Below, piece by piece: positions 15,555-22,923 of a stretch of 64,000 nucleotides of DNA; position 1 is the stretch's first letter; each line of letters starts with the position of its first letter. This DNA is from Rs1 sp029027825. Its GTDB lineage: Bacteria; Pseudomonadota; Gammaproteobacteria; Pseudomonadales; Balneatricaceae. Below the pieces are notes generated by a model. The model worked only from the letters and a program-made list of their open reading frames with translations, was not told the DNA's origin and searched no databases. The stretch is taken from the NCBI GenBank assembly GCA_029027825.1, contig CP093399.1, positions 3,100,001-3,164,000 of the forward strand, in the 5' to 3' direction. A program made the position numbers and the translations under genes.

Positions 15555-17465
15555 ATGATCAAGTTTAAAATAAGTTGGCTGCAGCGGTTCGGTATTGGCG
15601 GGCGGCTATTTCTAGCTTTTGTGTTAATTTCATCCATCACGCTGCTGGTTAGCGCTCTATCAACTCAAACCTACCTCAACTTAAGAGACCAATTGCACTT
15701 GCTGGAAAAGCAGGATATCCCAGGCTTAGATGCCGCCGCCAGATTAAACGATAAGAGCCGGTTAATCGTGGCCATGGCCCCGCTATTAGTCACTGCAGAA
15801 TCTAATCTGCTGCGCCGACAAACCATGCAAAAACTCAATACTGCTATTGCCAGCATGGATTCGCTGATGCGCAATTTACCCGCTTATGACCACTATTTTC
15901 GCGAGTTAATTGCGCAGATTAAAAACAGCCTATTACTGCTTAATCAAAGTGTCGAACACCGTGAGCAGATCCTGCTTGAACTGTCACGACAATCGGCGCA
16001 GCTCTCGCCACTCTTTATAAAAATCATTGACGCTTTAGAGCAAGACTTAAGCTGGCCTGTTGAGCAGGATAAGCTATCAGTCATTAATAAACTCTTCTAT
16101 TTTTCCGGCTCGGTAGTAAATATTGATAGCGCCTCGTCGTTTCATAGCTTGGATGCCCGTTTTTTACGCTTAGAAAAGCTAGGGGTACAAATTCAACAGC
16201 GACTTAACCATGCCTCACCAGACTTTTACAACAGTGTTTTACACAGCCATATCAACACCTTTTTAAGCTACGGCGATCGCCAAGGAGCGATATTCATACT
16301 CCAAAACCGGCAGTTAAACCTGCGTCATCAACAGAGTTTTTTGCTGCAAAACAGTCTTCAACACATTCATCAACTCGCTGCGCAAGTCAATTTATATACT
16401 GACTCAACCAATAATCGAATCAGTCAAGCACTGCAGCGAGCAATTGCTTCAATCAACCGTAATATGCAAAGCAACTTACTATTGTCTCTCTTCAGTTTGC
16501 TGATAGCCGGGGCTATTTCCTGGTTCTATGTGCGCCGCAATGTACTGCAGCGGATTTTGGAGTTGCAGCAAAACATGCGCTCCATCGCCTCGGCTAAGCT
16601 AGACACCAAGATTCGTATATTGGGCAATGATGAAGTTTCTGCTATGGCGAGAGATTTACAGCACTTTCAAAAAACCGCCATTCAAGTAGAGCGTAGCAAT
16701 CGGCAACTCGCGGCACAAATAGAGGAGCGGATACTCGCTGAGCAACAGTTGCAGGCTACTCAACATGAGTTAGTGCAAGCTGCCAAGCTAGCTGCATTGG
16801 GGCAACTGAGCGTCGGCATTACCCATGAGATAAGCCAACCGCTAACCGCCATCGCCAGCCATTTACATATCGCTGGATTACGCTTACAAAATCAGCAGTT
16901 AGAGTCGGTGCAACGCAGCCATGAGAAAATTCAGCACCTATTAAATAAAGTGACGGTTATCACCCGCCACTTAAAATCTTTTGCTCGTAAAGCAGCCACT
17001 GAGATGTCACCGGTATATTTACAGTGCGTGATCACAGATGCGATCGACTTAATGGCCAGTCAAATACGCGAGCAGAAATGTCAGTTAAGTTATAACCCGC
17101 AAGCCACCTCCCCCATTGTGATGGCTGAACCTATTCGGCTCGAACAAGTATTAATCAATCTTCTGAGCAATGCACTGGATGCAGTGCAGCACACTCAGCA
17201 GCGGCAAATTGACATAAGAGTAATAGCGCACGAGCATGAGTGTTGGATTGAAGTACAAGACAGTGGCATCGGCATGCCCAACGAGCAACTGCAGTCGATT
17301 TTCGACCCTTTTTACAGTAGTAAAAAAGTGGGTGAGGGTTTGGGGCTAGGTTTATCGATTAGCTATAACATAATACAAGACTTTGGCGGCCAAATAAGGG
17401 TAACCTCAGAGCCGAATAAAGGAAGCTGTTTCAGTGTGATTTTAAAATTAGCAGAGGCAAAATGA
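15555..17465 (+). CDS. Sensor histidine kinase with helical periplasmic domain (PgtB/TorS-like)
   Basis: The product has 636 residues. Two transmembrane segments (about 18-38 and 306-326) flank a largely helical periplasmic sensor region of about 270 residues. A HAMP linker (about 327-380), a HisKA dimerisation domain with phospho-acceptor H424 (GQLSVGITHEISQPL) and an HATPase domain follow, with N535/N539 (NLLSNALDAV), DSGIGM (569-574) and GEGLGLGLSI (593-602). The conserved ARLNDKSRLIVA stretch resembles PgtB/TorS sensors. The stop overlaps the regulator start by four bases (ATGA), so they are co-translated. It probably senses a ligand or a ligand-loaded binding protein and phosphorylates the adjacent NtrC-type regulator. 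Confidence 0.88.
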   Translation: MIKFKISWLQRFGIGGRLFLAFVLISSITLLVSALSTQTYLNLRDQLHLLEKQDIPGLDAAARLNDKSRLIVAMAPLLVTAESNLLRRQTMQKLNTAIASMDSLMRNLPAYDHYFRELIAQIKNSLLLLNQSVEHREQILLELSRQSAQLSPLFIKIIDALEQDLSWPVEQDKLSVINKLFYFSGSVVNIDSASSFHSLDARFLRLEKLGVQIQQRLNHASPDFYNSVLHSHINTFLSYGDRQGAIFILQNRQLNLRHQQSFLLQNSLQHIHQLAAQVNLYTDSTNNRISQALQRAIASINRNMQSNLLLSLFSLLIAGAISWFYVRRNVLQRILELQQNMRSIASAKLDTKIRILGNDEVSAMARDLQHFQKTAIQVERSNRQLAAQIEERILAEQQLQATQHELVQAAKLAALGQLSVGITHEISQPLTAIASHLHIAGLRLQNQQLESVQRSHEKIQHLLNKVTVITRHLKSFARKAATEMSPVYLQCVITDAIDLMASQIREQKCQLSYNPQATSPIVMAEPIRLEQVLINLLSNALDAVQHTQQRQIDIRVIAHEHECWIEVQDSGIGMPNEQLQSIFDPFYSSKKVGEGLGLGLSISYNIIQDFGGQIRVTSEPNKGSCFSVILKLAEAK

Positions 17466-18805
17466 TAGAAGATGTAATAGTGGTCATTATCGATGATGAT
17501 CCGGAGATAACCGAGGCGCTATCGGAAATGCTGACGCTGGAAGGCTTTAAGGTCGCCGCTTATCAACGGCCGGAGCTGGCATTGAAAAGTTTAAGCTTCG
17601 ACAGTGCGGTAGTGGTGTTAAGCGATGTTAAAATGCCCAATTTGGATGGTTTATCACTGTTGGCACAACTACAAAAACTGGATACATCGATCCCGGTACT
17701 GCTGATGAGTGGTCACGGTGACATCCCCATGGCAATTCAGGCAATGCGCGAAGGCGCTTATGATTTTCTAGAAAAACCACTGCAGCCCGAGTATTTAATC
17801 AGCCAACTGCGGCGCGCTCTGGACAAGCGAAGGCTAGTGTTAGAAAACCGTCAACTAAAGCAAAACCTCGCCCAGCTCAGCGGCATAGATAAGTTTATTA
17901 TTGGCGAATCCGCGGCCATGCAAAAGATTCGCCAGAGAATTTTAGCCCTGGCCACCGCCAACGTCGACACCATCATTTACGGCGCCACCGGCAGCGGCAA
18001 AGACATTGTGGCCCGCGCATTACATCAATACAGTGAGCGCAGCGATAAACGTTTTATCGCCATCAACTGTGGCGGTATGAGTGAGAGCTTGATCGAAAGC
18101 GAGTTATTCGGCCACGAAGCTGGCTCTTTCACCGGCGCCAACAAGCGTCACATCGGCAAGATTGAAGTGGCTGACGGCGGGACTTTATTCCTCGATGAAA
18201 TTGAGTCTATGCCGCTTTCGGTACAAATTAAATTATTGCGAGTACTGCAGGAACGCAGTATCGAGCGTGTCGGTAGCAGCACCTCTATCCCGGTCAAGAT
18301 GACTGTAATCGCCGCCAGTAAAGATGACTTAGCGCTACTGGGGGAACAAGGCAAGTTTCGAAAAGACCTTTTTTATCGTCTCAACGTCGCCAGCATCAGC
18401 GTCCCAGCATTGAGCGAGCGCCCCGAAGATATTCTGCCTCTTTTTCAACACTATGCTGGCAAAGCCTGTCAGCGCTATGCCAGAGAGATGCCCGAGCTAC
18501 CCTCGCAACTAGTCACTGATTTACTACAGCAACTCTGGCCTGGCAATGTCAGAGAGCTAAAAAATGCCGCCGACCGCTTCGTCTTAGGTATTGCGGAAAA
18601 CAGCTTCGACAGCACTGATTCCACGCCCTTAAGTAGCAGCGATTACGAAGCTCGCATGGAGCAATTTGAGCGGCAGCTGTTAGAAGAGGGATTGCGAACG
18701 GCCAAAGGCCAAGTCAGTAAAGCCGCCCAGTTACTCAATTTGACCACTAAAACTTTATATCGAAAGATGAAGAAACACTATTTAAATAAAAAAGTCTTCA
18801 AATAA
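17462..18805 (+). CDS. NtrC-family sigma-54-dependent response regulator
   Basis: The product has 447 residues with three domains: a receiver with D55 as phosphorylation site (VLSDVKMPN), an AAA+ sigma-54 activation domain with Walker A GATGSGK (174-180), and a Fis-type helix-turn-helix at the C-terminus (GQVSKAAQLLNLTTKTLYRKM). The sigma-54 contact loop reads GSFTGA (221-226) rather than GAFTGA. It is closest in arrangement to DctD/PgtA regulators. It follows the kinase with an ATGA overlap. A consensus sigma-54 promoter lies 116 bp after its stop, in front of the phnD-like gene, making that operon the obvious target. Confidence 0.92.
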   Translation: MIEDVIVVIIDDDPEITEALSEMLTLEGFKVAAYQRPELALKSLSFDSAVVVLSDVKMPNLDGLSLLAQLQKLDTSIPVLLMSGHGDIPMAIQAMREGAYDFLEKPLQPEYLISQLRRALDKRRLVLENRQLKQNLAQLSGIDKFIIGESAAMQKIRQRILALATANVDTIIYGATGSGKDIVARALHQYSERSDKRFIAINCGGMSESLIESELFGHEAGSFTGANKRHIGKIEVADGGTLFLDEIESMPLSVQIKLLRVLQERSIERVGSSTSIPVKMTVIAASKDDLALLGEQGKFRKDLFYRLNVASISVPALSERPEDILPLFQHYAGKACQRYAREMPELPSQLVTDLLQQLWPGNVRELKNAADRFVLGIAENSFDSTDSTPLSSSDYEARMEQFERQLLEEGLRTAKGQVSKAAQLLNLTTKTLYRKMKKHYLNKKVFK

Positions 18806-18811
18806 ACAAAC

Positions 18812-18883
18812 GGACAATATTGAGAAACAGTTGTTTTTAATATAGACAAAAATGTCCATTTAATACAATCAGAACACTTGTCT
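18812..18883. promoter_or_regulatory. Candidate enhancer sites for the NtrC-type regulator
   Basis: A dyad of arms GGACA/TGTCC with a four-base spacer recurs. The best site is AGACA-AAAA-TGTCC at 18844-18857. A half-conserved site begins GGACA at 18812-18825, and a weaker one ends TGTCT at 18870-18883. Centres lie about 70, 96 and 128 bp before the expected start from the sigma-54 promoter, a normal enhancer distance. A better dyad of the same shape is at 20299-20312. Binding is inferred. Confidence 0.6.
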
Positions 18884-18920
18884 ATTATTCATCTTGTTGA
18901 TTTAAAACTATTTAATTTTT

Positions 18921-18935
18921 TGGCACCTTACTTGC
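18921..18935 (+). promoter_or_regulatory. Sigma-54 (-24/-12) promoter of the phnD-like operon
   Basis: TGGCAC-CTTAC-TTGC matches the RpoN consensus TGGCAC-N5-TTGC exactly, with the invariant GG and GC ten bases apart. It reads toward the phnD-like gene, with an expected transcription start near 18947 and a leader of about 93 bases. The gene just upstream encodes an NtrC-family activator. Confidence 0.85.
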
Positions 18936-19039
18936 TCTAGTCTTTCCAAGTTAGTCGTTTCAAGTTGGTTTATCAAGTGACAGCTAACGCTCTTTGGCAC
19001 AACTTTGTGACCTATAAAAACATCAATAAAGGTACAACA

Positions 19040-20098
19040 ATGAAAAAGTCTAGAATAACTAAAATACTACCAGGACTACTACTGTCAGGCTCTATTTTGC
19101 TCAGCGCCTCCATGGTACAAGCCACCGAGTGCACTAATAGAGGCGTCTTAGACGACAAGTTTTGCGATGAAAATATGGATTTGGTCGCTGATTCACCTAA
19201 GGATTCCTCAAAGTGGAGAGATCCCAGCACTTTAGTTTTCACATACACCCCAGTCGAAGATCCCGCTGTCTACAAAGATGCGTTCGCCGACTTCCAAAAA
19301 CATTTAAGTGACCTGACCGGTAAAAAAGTGGTCTATTACACCGTGCACTCCAACGCCGCAGAGGTTGAGGCAATACGCTCTGGCCGCCTACATATCGCGG
19401 GATTCTCAACCGGTCCAACCGGCTATGCAGTAAACTTAGGCGGTTTTGTTCCGCTAGCCGTAAAAGGCACCGCAGCAGGCTTTCAAGGTTATAACTTAAT
19501 CACTATCGTCAAAAATGATAGTCCGATTAAAACTATGCTAGACCTGAAAGGTAAGTTAGTCGCGCACACTTCAGCCTCTTCTAACTCAGGTAACTTAGCC
19601 CCACGTGCACTTTTCCCAAGTGTTGGCATCACCCCCGATACCGATTACAAAGTTAAGTATTCAGGCAAGCACGACCAATCAATCATGGGAGTATTATCTG
19701 GGGATTACGATGCAGCACCCGTGGCCTCAGATGTATTTCACCGTATGGTTAATGCCGGGCGCATCAAAGCTGAAGATTTTCGAATCATCTATACTAGCCC
19801 ACGCTTTCCCACTTCCTCTTTTGGTTACGCGCATGATTTAAAACCTGAGCTAGTGACCAATATCAAAGAAGCTTTCAAAACTTTCCGCTTCTCTGCTGAA
19901 ATGTCTAAAACTTTCGGCGGTGCCGATCGCTTTTACCCGGTGACTTACCAGAAAGACTGGGCAGTTATTCGCGATATCGCCCACGCAACAGGTACTGCTT
20001 ACACTAAGAAAGGGCTAAAGAAACTGGCAGAAAAGGACGCAGCTAAGGCGGCTAAAAAACGCGCTAAGGCACTGGCGGCACAAAAAGCCAGCAGCTAA
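19040..20098 (+). CDS. phnD: Phosphonate/phosphate-type ABC substrate-binding protein (PhnD-like)
   Basis: The product is 352 residues from ATG 19040 (AAAGG seven bases upstream); the frame is open from 18965 but those 25 codons precede the ribosome site. A signal peptide (about 1-27, ending VQA) leads into a PhnD-type domain with LVFTYTPVEDPAVYKDAFAD, YYTVHSNAAEVEAIRSGRLH, HTSASSNSGNLAPRALFPS and GVLSGDYDAAPVASDVFHRM. Such proteins bind phosphonates, phosphite or related oxyanions. The last 25 or so residues form an unusual Lys/Ala-rich tail. It heads a sigma-54-type operon with phnC and two phnE genes. No C-P lyase or phosphonatase gene is in the window, so the ligand is uncertain. Confidence 0.87.
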   Translation: MKKSRITKILPGLLLSGSILLSASMVQATECTNRGVLDDKFCDENMDLVADSPKDSSKWRDPSTLVFTYTPVEDPAVYKDAFADFQKHLSDLTGKKVVYYTVHSNAAEVEAIRSGRLHIAGFSTGPTGYAVNLGGFVPLAVKGTAAGFQGYNLITIVKNDSPIKTMLDLKGKLVAHTSASSNSGNLAPRALFPSVGITPDTDYKVKYSGKHDQSIMGVLSGDYDAAPVASDVFHRMVNAGRIKAEDFRIIYTSPRFPTSSFGYAHDLKPELVTNIKEAFKTFRFSAEMSKTFGGADRFYPVTYQKDWAVIRDIAHATGTAYTKKGLKKLAEKDAAKAAKKRAKALAAQKASS

Positions 20099-20154
20099 AC
20101 CAACGGAACGAGTCCCAAGTTCGATAGCACTGCACTTTAAATAGTGAATTAGAG

Positions 20155-20181
20155 CAGACTAATCAGTAGCAGATTAGTCTG
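20155..20181 (+). terminator. Hairpin after the phnD-like gene
   Basis: A perfect ten-base-pair stem CAGACTAATC/GATTAGTCTG has a seven-base loop, 56 bp past the stop. No T run follows, so partial termination or 3'-end protection of the binding-protein message is more likely than full termination. Confidence 0.55.
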
Positions 20182-20298
20182 TTATCGAAGGATGTTAATA
20201 AAATAACTTTTATCCGAAATCAAGATAATAAAACTCACCGAGATTCCAGCTTAGATTTTTTGATCGGCTAAACGATTATTATATCAGCTGGAGTTTTC

Positions 20299-20312
20299 GG
20301 ACAATTTTGTCC
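20299..20312. promoter_or_regulatory. Palindromic operator candidate GGACA-ATTT-TGTCC
   Basis: The five-base arms are perfectly inverted around four bases. The architecture equals that of the site at 18844-18857 upstream of the sigma-54 promoter. It lies 154 bp before the phnC-like start. Confidence 0.5.
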
Positions 20313-20337
20313 AAAAAACAATATCACTATCATAAAT

Positions 20338-20379
20338 CTGAATCCATAATTTGAAAGTGGATGCCAACCACGGATTCAG
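20338..20379. repeat. Short family-2 repeat
   Basis: CTGAATCC at one end and GGATTCAG at the other, with GAAAGTGGATGCC in between, form a 42-bp version of the family-2 element. Confidence 0.5.
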
Positions 20380-20465
20380 TGATCCAGAAAATAAAGTGAT
20401 TCAGGTAACTTAAGGATAAGCTACCTCAAGGTCATGGGATGACCATTAACCGCAGGATTATAACT

Positions 20466-21233
20466 ATGTCAGAAAACCAAAGGTTCCTTGCAGTAAAAGG
20501 GCTGAAGAAAGAATATGTCGCCGGCAATCCAATTCTCAAAGGGATTGATTTCAATATAGACAGCCCGGGTATCGTCGCTATCATCGGTCCATCTGGCACT
20601 GGTAAAAGCACACTATTACGCTGCATCAACCGCCTAATTGATCCTACAGAAGGACAGATCATCTTCAATGATGCGGATGTTTGCCAAGCCAGCGGTAAAC
20701 AACTGCGCAACTTGCGCCGTCACGTCGGTATGGTCTTTCAAGAATACAACTTGGTCGAGCGGTTAACTGTTATTGAAAACGTACTCAGCGGCCGTCTCGG
20801 CTATATGACTTCCTGGCAAGCTTGGCGCAGAAACTATAGCCAAGCTGACATCAACACCGCCTTTGAATTATTGGAAACGGTCGGGCTGATAGATCATGCC
20901 AACAAGCGTGCCGATAGCTTATCCGGTGGTCAGAGGCAGCGCGTCGGTATCGCCAGAGCGGTGATGCAGGATCCAAAAATCCTGCTCGCCGATGAGCCGA
21001 CATCCTCGTTAGACCCTAAAACAGCCGTGGAAATCATGGAGTTGTTAGAGCGTTTTTCGACCGAAAAGAACATCCCGGCGCTGGTCAACATGCATGATGT
21101 TAGGTTAGCTCAGCGTTTTGCCAAGCGTATCATCGGCATGTCCAACGGCTATATCGTCTATGACGGCGATCCTGAAGGCATCACCGACGAGCATTTAAAG
21201 ACTATATACGGGGGAGAATCATGGCTGGATTAA
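20466..21233 (+). CDS. phnC: ABC transporter ATP-binding protein, PhnC-like
   Basis: The product is 255 residues from ATG 20466, with AGGA eight bases upstream; nine further in-frame codons precede it without a ribosome site. Walker A is GPSGTGKST (41-49), signature SLSGGQRQR (151-159) and Walker B ILLADEPTSSLDP (172-184). The insert GYMTSWQAWRRN before the signature is typical of PhnC. It energises the two PhnE-like permeases that follow. The stop overlaps the first permease gene by 13 bases, indicating coupled translation. Confidence 0.9.
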   Translation: MSENQRFLAVKGLKKEYVAGNPILKGIDFNIDSPGIVAIIGPSGTGKSTLLRCINRLIDPTEGQIIFNDADVCQASGKQLRNLRRHVGMVFQEYNLVERLTVIENVLSGRLGYMTSWQAWRRNYSQADINTAFELLETVGLIDHANKRADSLSGGQRQRVGIARAVMQDPKILLADEPTSSLDPKTAVEIMELLERFSTEKNIPALVNMHDVRLAQRFAKRIIGMSNGYIVYDGDPEGITDEHLKTIYGGESWLD

Positions 21234-22021
21234 CACCACTAAAAACCGATAAAGTCCGCAACCCCTTCCCACGTAACTGGTGGTTAAGTGGTCTGTGGGT
21301 ACTAGTCGCCGTCTATTTAGTTTATTCAATCAATTCGATGGGCTTAGACTGGGATAGATTTGTGGCGGGCCTAGGTCACGCAGAGAAGCTCCTTGATCGG
21401 ATGTTCCCCCCCAATTTCAGCCGCTGGCAGCTGCTGCTCGATGGATTGGTTGAAAGCTTGGAAATAGCGGTCATCTCCAGTGTAGTAGGTATTTTTCTAT
21501 CACTGTTTATTGGTCTGCTGGCCTCCCGCAACATGATGCCCAGTTGGATTAGCACACCGGTGCGGGCTTTTATTGCGCTGTGTCGCTCTTTCCATCCAGT
21601 GATCATCGCCATTTTGTTTGTTAAAAGTGTCGGTTTTGGTGCGTTGGCGGGCATATTGACCTTAGTAATTGCTACTATCGGTTTTATCGCCAAGCTATTT
21701 GCCGAGGCCATCGAAGAGATTTCATTTAAGCAAGTTGAAGCCATTCAGGCCACAGGCGCCAACTTTGTCAGCGTGATTCTATTTTCGGTGATGCCGCAGG
21801 TATTCTCTCGCTTTATCGGCTTTGCCACTTACCAGTTTGACTCAAACTTACGCAACTCGACTATGGTCGGAATAGTAGGTGCAGGCGGTTTAGGTGGCAC
21901 TTTATTCTCTGCATTTCAGCGTTTTGACTACGATTTCGTGGCGGCAATATTGATCACCATTATCGCATTGATTTTGTTTTGGGAGTTTTTATCTACGCTG
22001 GTCAGGAGAATTTTTTCATGA
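21221..22021 (+). CDS. phnE: ABC transporter permease, PhnE-like (first)
   Basis: The product has 266 residues and about five to six membrane segments, with the permease/ATPase coupling loop FKQVEAIQATGANFVSVILF and FDSNLRNSTMVGIVGAGGLG near the end, characteristic of PhnE. GGGGAG precedes the ATG by four bases. It overlaps phnC upstream and the second permease downstream, so the four importer genes form one transcript. The two permeases probably form a heterodimer. Confidence 0.88.
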   Translation: MAGLTPLKTDKVRNPFPRNWWLSGLWVLVAVYLVYSINSMGLDWDRFVAGLGHAEKLLDRMFPPNFSRWQLLLDGLVESLEIAVISSVVGIFLSLFIGLLASRNMMPSWISTPVRAFIALCRSFHPVIIAILFVKSVGFGALAGILTLVIATIGFIAKLFAEAIEEISFKQVEAIQATGANFVSVILFSVMPQVFSRFIGFATYQFDSNLRNSTMVGIVGAGGLGGTLFSAFQRFDYDFVAAILITIIALILFWEFLSTLVRRIFS

Positions 22022-22815
22022 AGCACATAGATCACCACTGGCAGCGCTTTACCTTAAAGCAAAAACTGTCTCGTTTCACTGTCTACCTGTTCTTTGTGGT
22101 CGCCCTAGTACTATCGATCCGCACTGTAGAAGTCATTCCTGAATTTTTCTACGACGCGCCAGAACAGATGATGGATATGTTTAACAGAATGCTGCCGATT
22201 GATTTTGCCTTCTATCCCATATCCGTTCATGCGGCGATGATCGAGACCTTAAACATCGCCACTTTGGGCACACTAGTCACTTTGATATTTTCTATACCCC
22301 TGGCACTGATGAACGCTTCCAATATCGTCGCCTCACCATTGGCGCACTGGATAGCCAGATTTTTTCTAGTGTCTTCACGCTCGGTTAACTCGCTAGTTTG
22401 GGCACTATTATTTGTCGCCATTTTTGGCCCCGGTGTACTGGCTGGCGTACTGGCGATTGCCTTCCGTTCAGTAGGTTTCGTTGGCAAGTTACTGGCCGAA
22501 GCATTAGAGGAAGTAGACATGGGCTCTGTCGAGGCGCTGCGTGCCACTGGCGCTCCTTGGGGTGCGGTGATGCTCAAGGGATACTGGCCGCAAGTAATGC
22601 CGGCATTCTTCAGCATTGTGCTGTTTCGCTGGGATATCAATGTCCGTGAATCTGCAGTACTAGGCTTAGTCGGAGCTGGCGGGATAGGCGTGGTACTTAA
22701 CGACTCTATGAACTTGTTCCAATGGCAGCAAGTGGCGATGGCACTACTGGCCATTTTCGCGGTCGTGATTATGGCTGAAATAGTAGTAGTTAACATTCGC
22801 AAGCGTTTGATCTAG
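22018..22815 (+). CDS. phnE: ABC transporter permease, PhnE-like (second)
   Basis: The product is 265 residues from ATG 22018, which overlaps the previous stop as ATGA and has AGGAGA eight bases upstream. Membrane segments, the loop DMGSVEALRATGAPWGAVML and WDINVRESAVLGLVGAGGIG mark it as a second PhnE-type permease. PhnC-D-E1-E2 sets are common for phosphonate or phosphite uptake. It converges on livM. Confidence 0.88.
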   Translation: MKHIDHHWQRFTLKQKLSRFTVYLFFVVALVLSIRTVEVIPEFFYDAPEQMMDMFNRMLPIDFAFYPISVHAAMIETLNIATLGTLVTLIFSIPLALMNASNIVASPLAHWIARFFLVSSRSVNSLVWALLFVAIFGPGVLAGVLAIAFRSVGFVGKLLAEALEEVDMGSVEALRATGAPWGAVMLKGYWPQVMPAFFSIVLFRWDINVRESAVLGLVGAGGIGVVLNDSMNLFQWQQVAMALLAIFAVVIMAEIVVVNIRKRLI

Positions 22816-22822
22816 CAAGAGC

Positions 22823-22853
22823 GCCAAGCCTGCTGTTCAGCGCAGCGCTTGGC
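22823..22853. terminator. Inverted repeat between convergent phnE and livM
   Basis: GCCAAGC and GCTTGGC, with partly complementary bases inside, form a stem-loop in the short space between two convergent operons. No clear T run is present, so bidirectional termination is only suggested. Confidence 0.45.
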
Positions 22854-22923
22854 TAATTTCTCCAAGCTAAAAACATCGTTAGCAAGAAGTGACTGAGCGC
22901 CCTTAAATTGACAGGTTTTCATC

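Larger units (their letters stand above)
20099..20465. other. Structured spacer between phnD-like and phnC-like genes
   Basis: This 367-bp gap inside the operon carries a perfect hairpin (20155-20181), a copy of the candidate regulator dyad (20299-20312) and a short family-2 repeat (20338-20379). No open frame or second sigma-54 promoter is apparent. Confidence 0.6.

Noticed and set aside
18965..19039. Upstream 25 codons as part of the PhnD-like protein
   Set aside because: They lie before a good ribosome site and would place extra residues before a normal signal peptide.
18965..22815. Calling the PhnD-C-E-E genes part of a C-P lyase operon
   Set aside because: No phnG-M, phnX, phnW or phosphite oxidation gene is present nearby.
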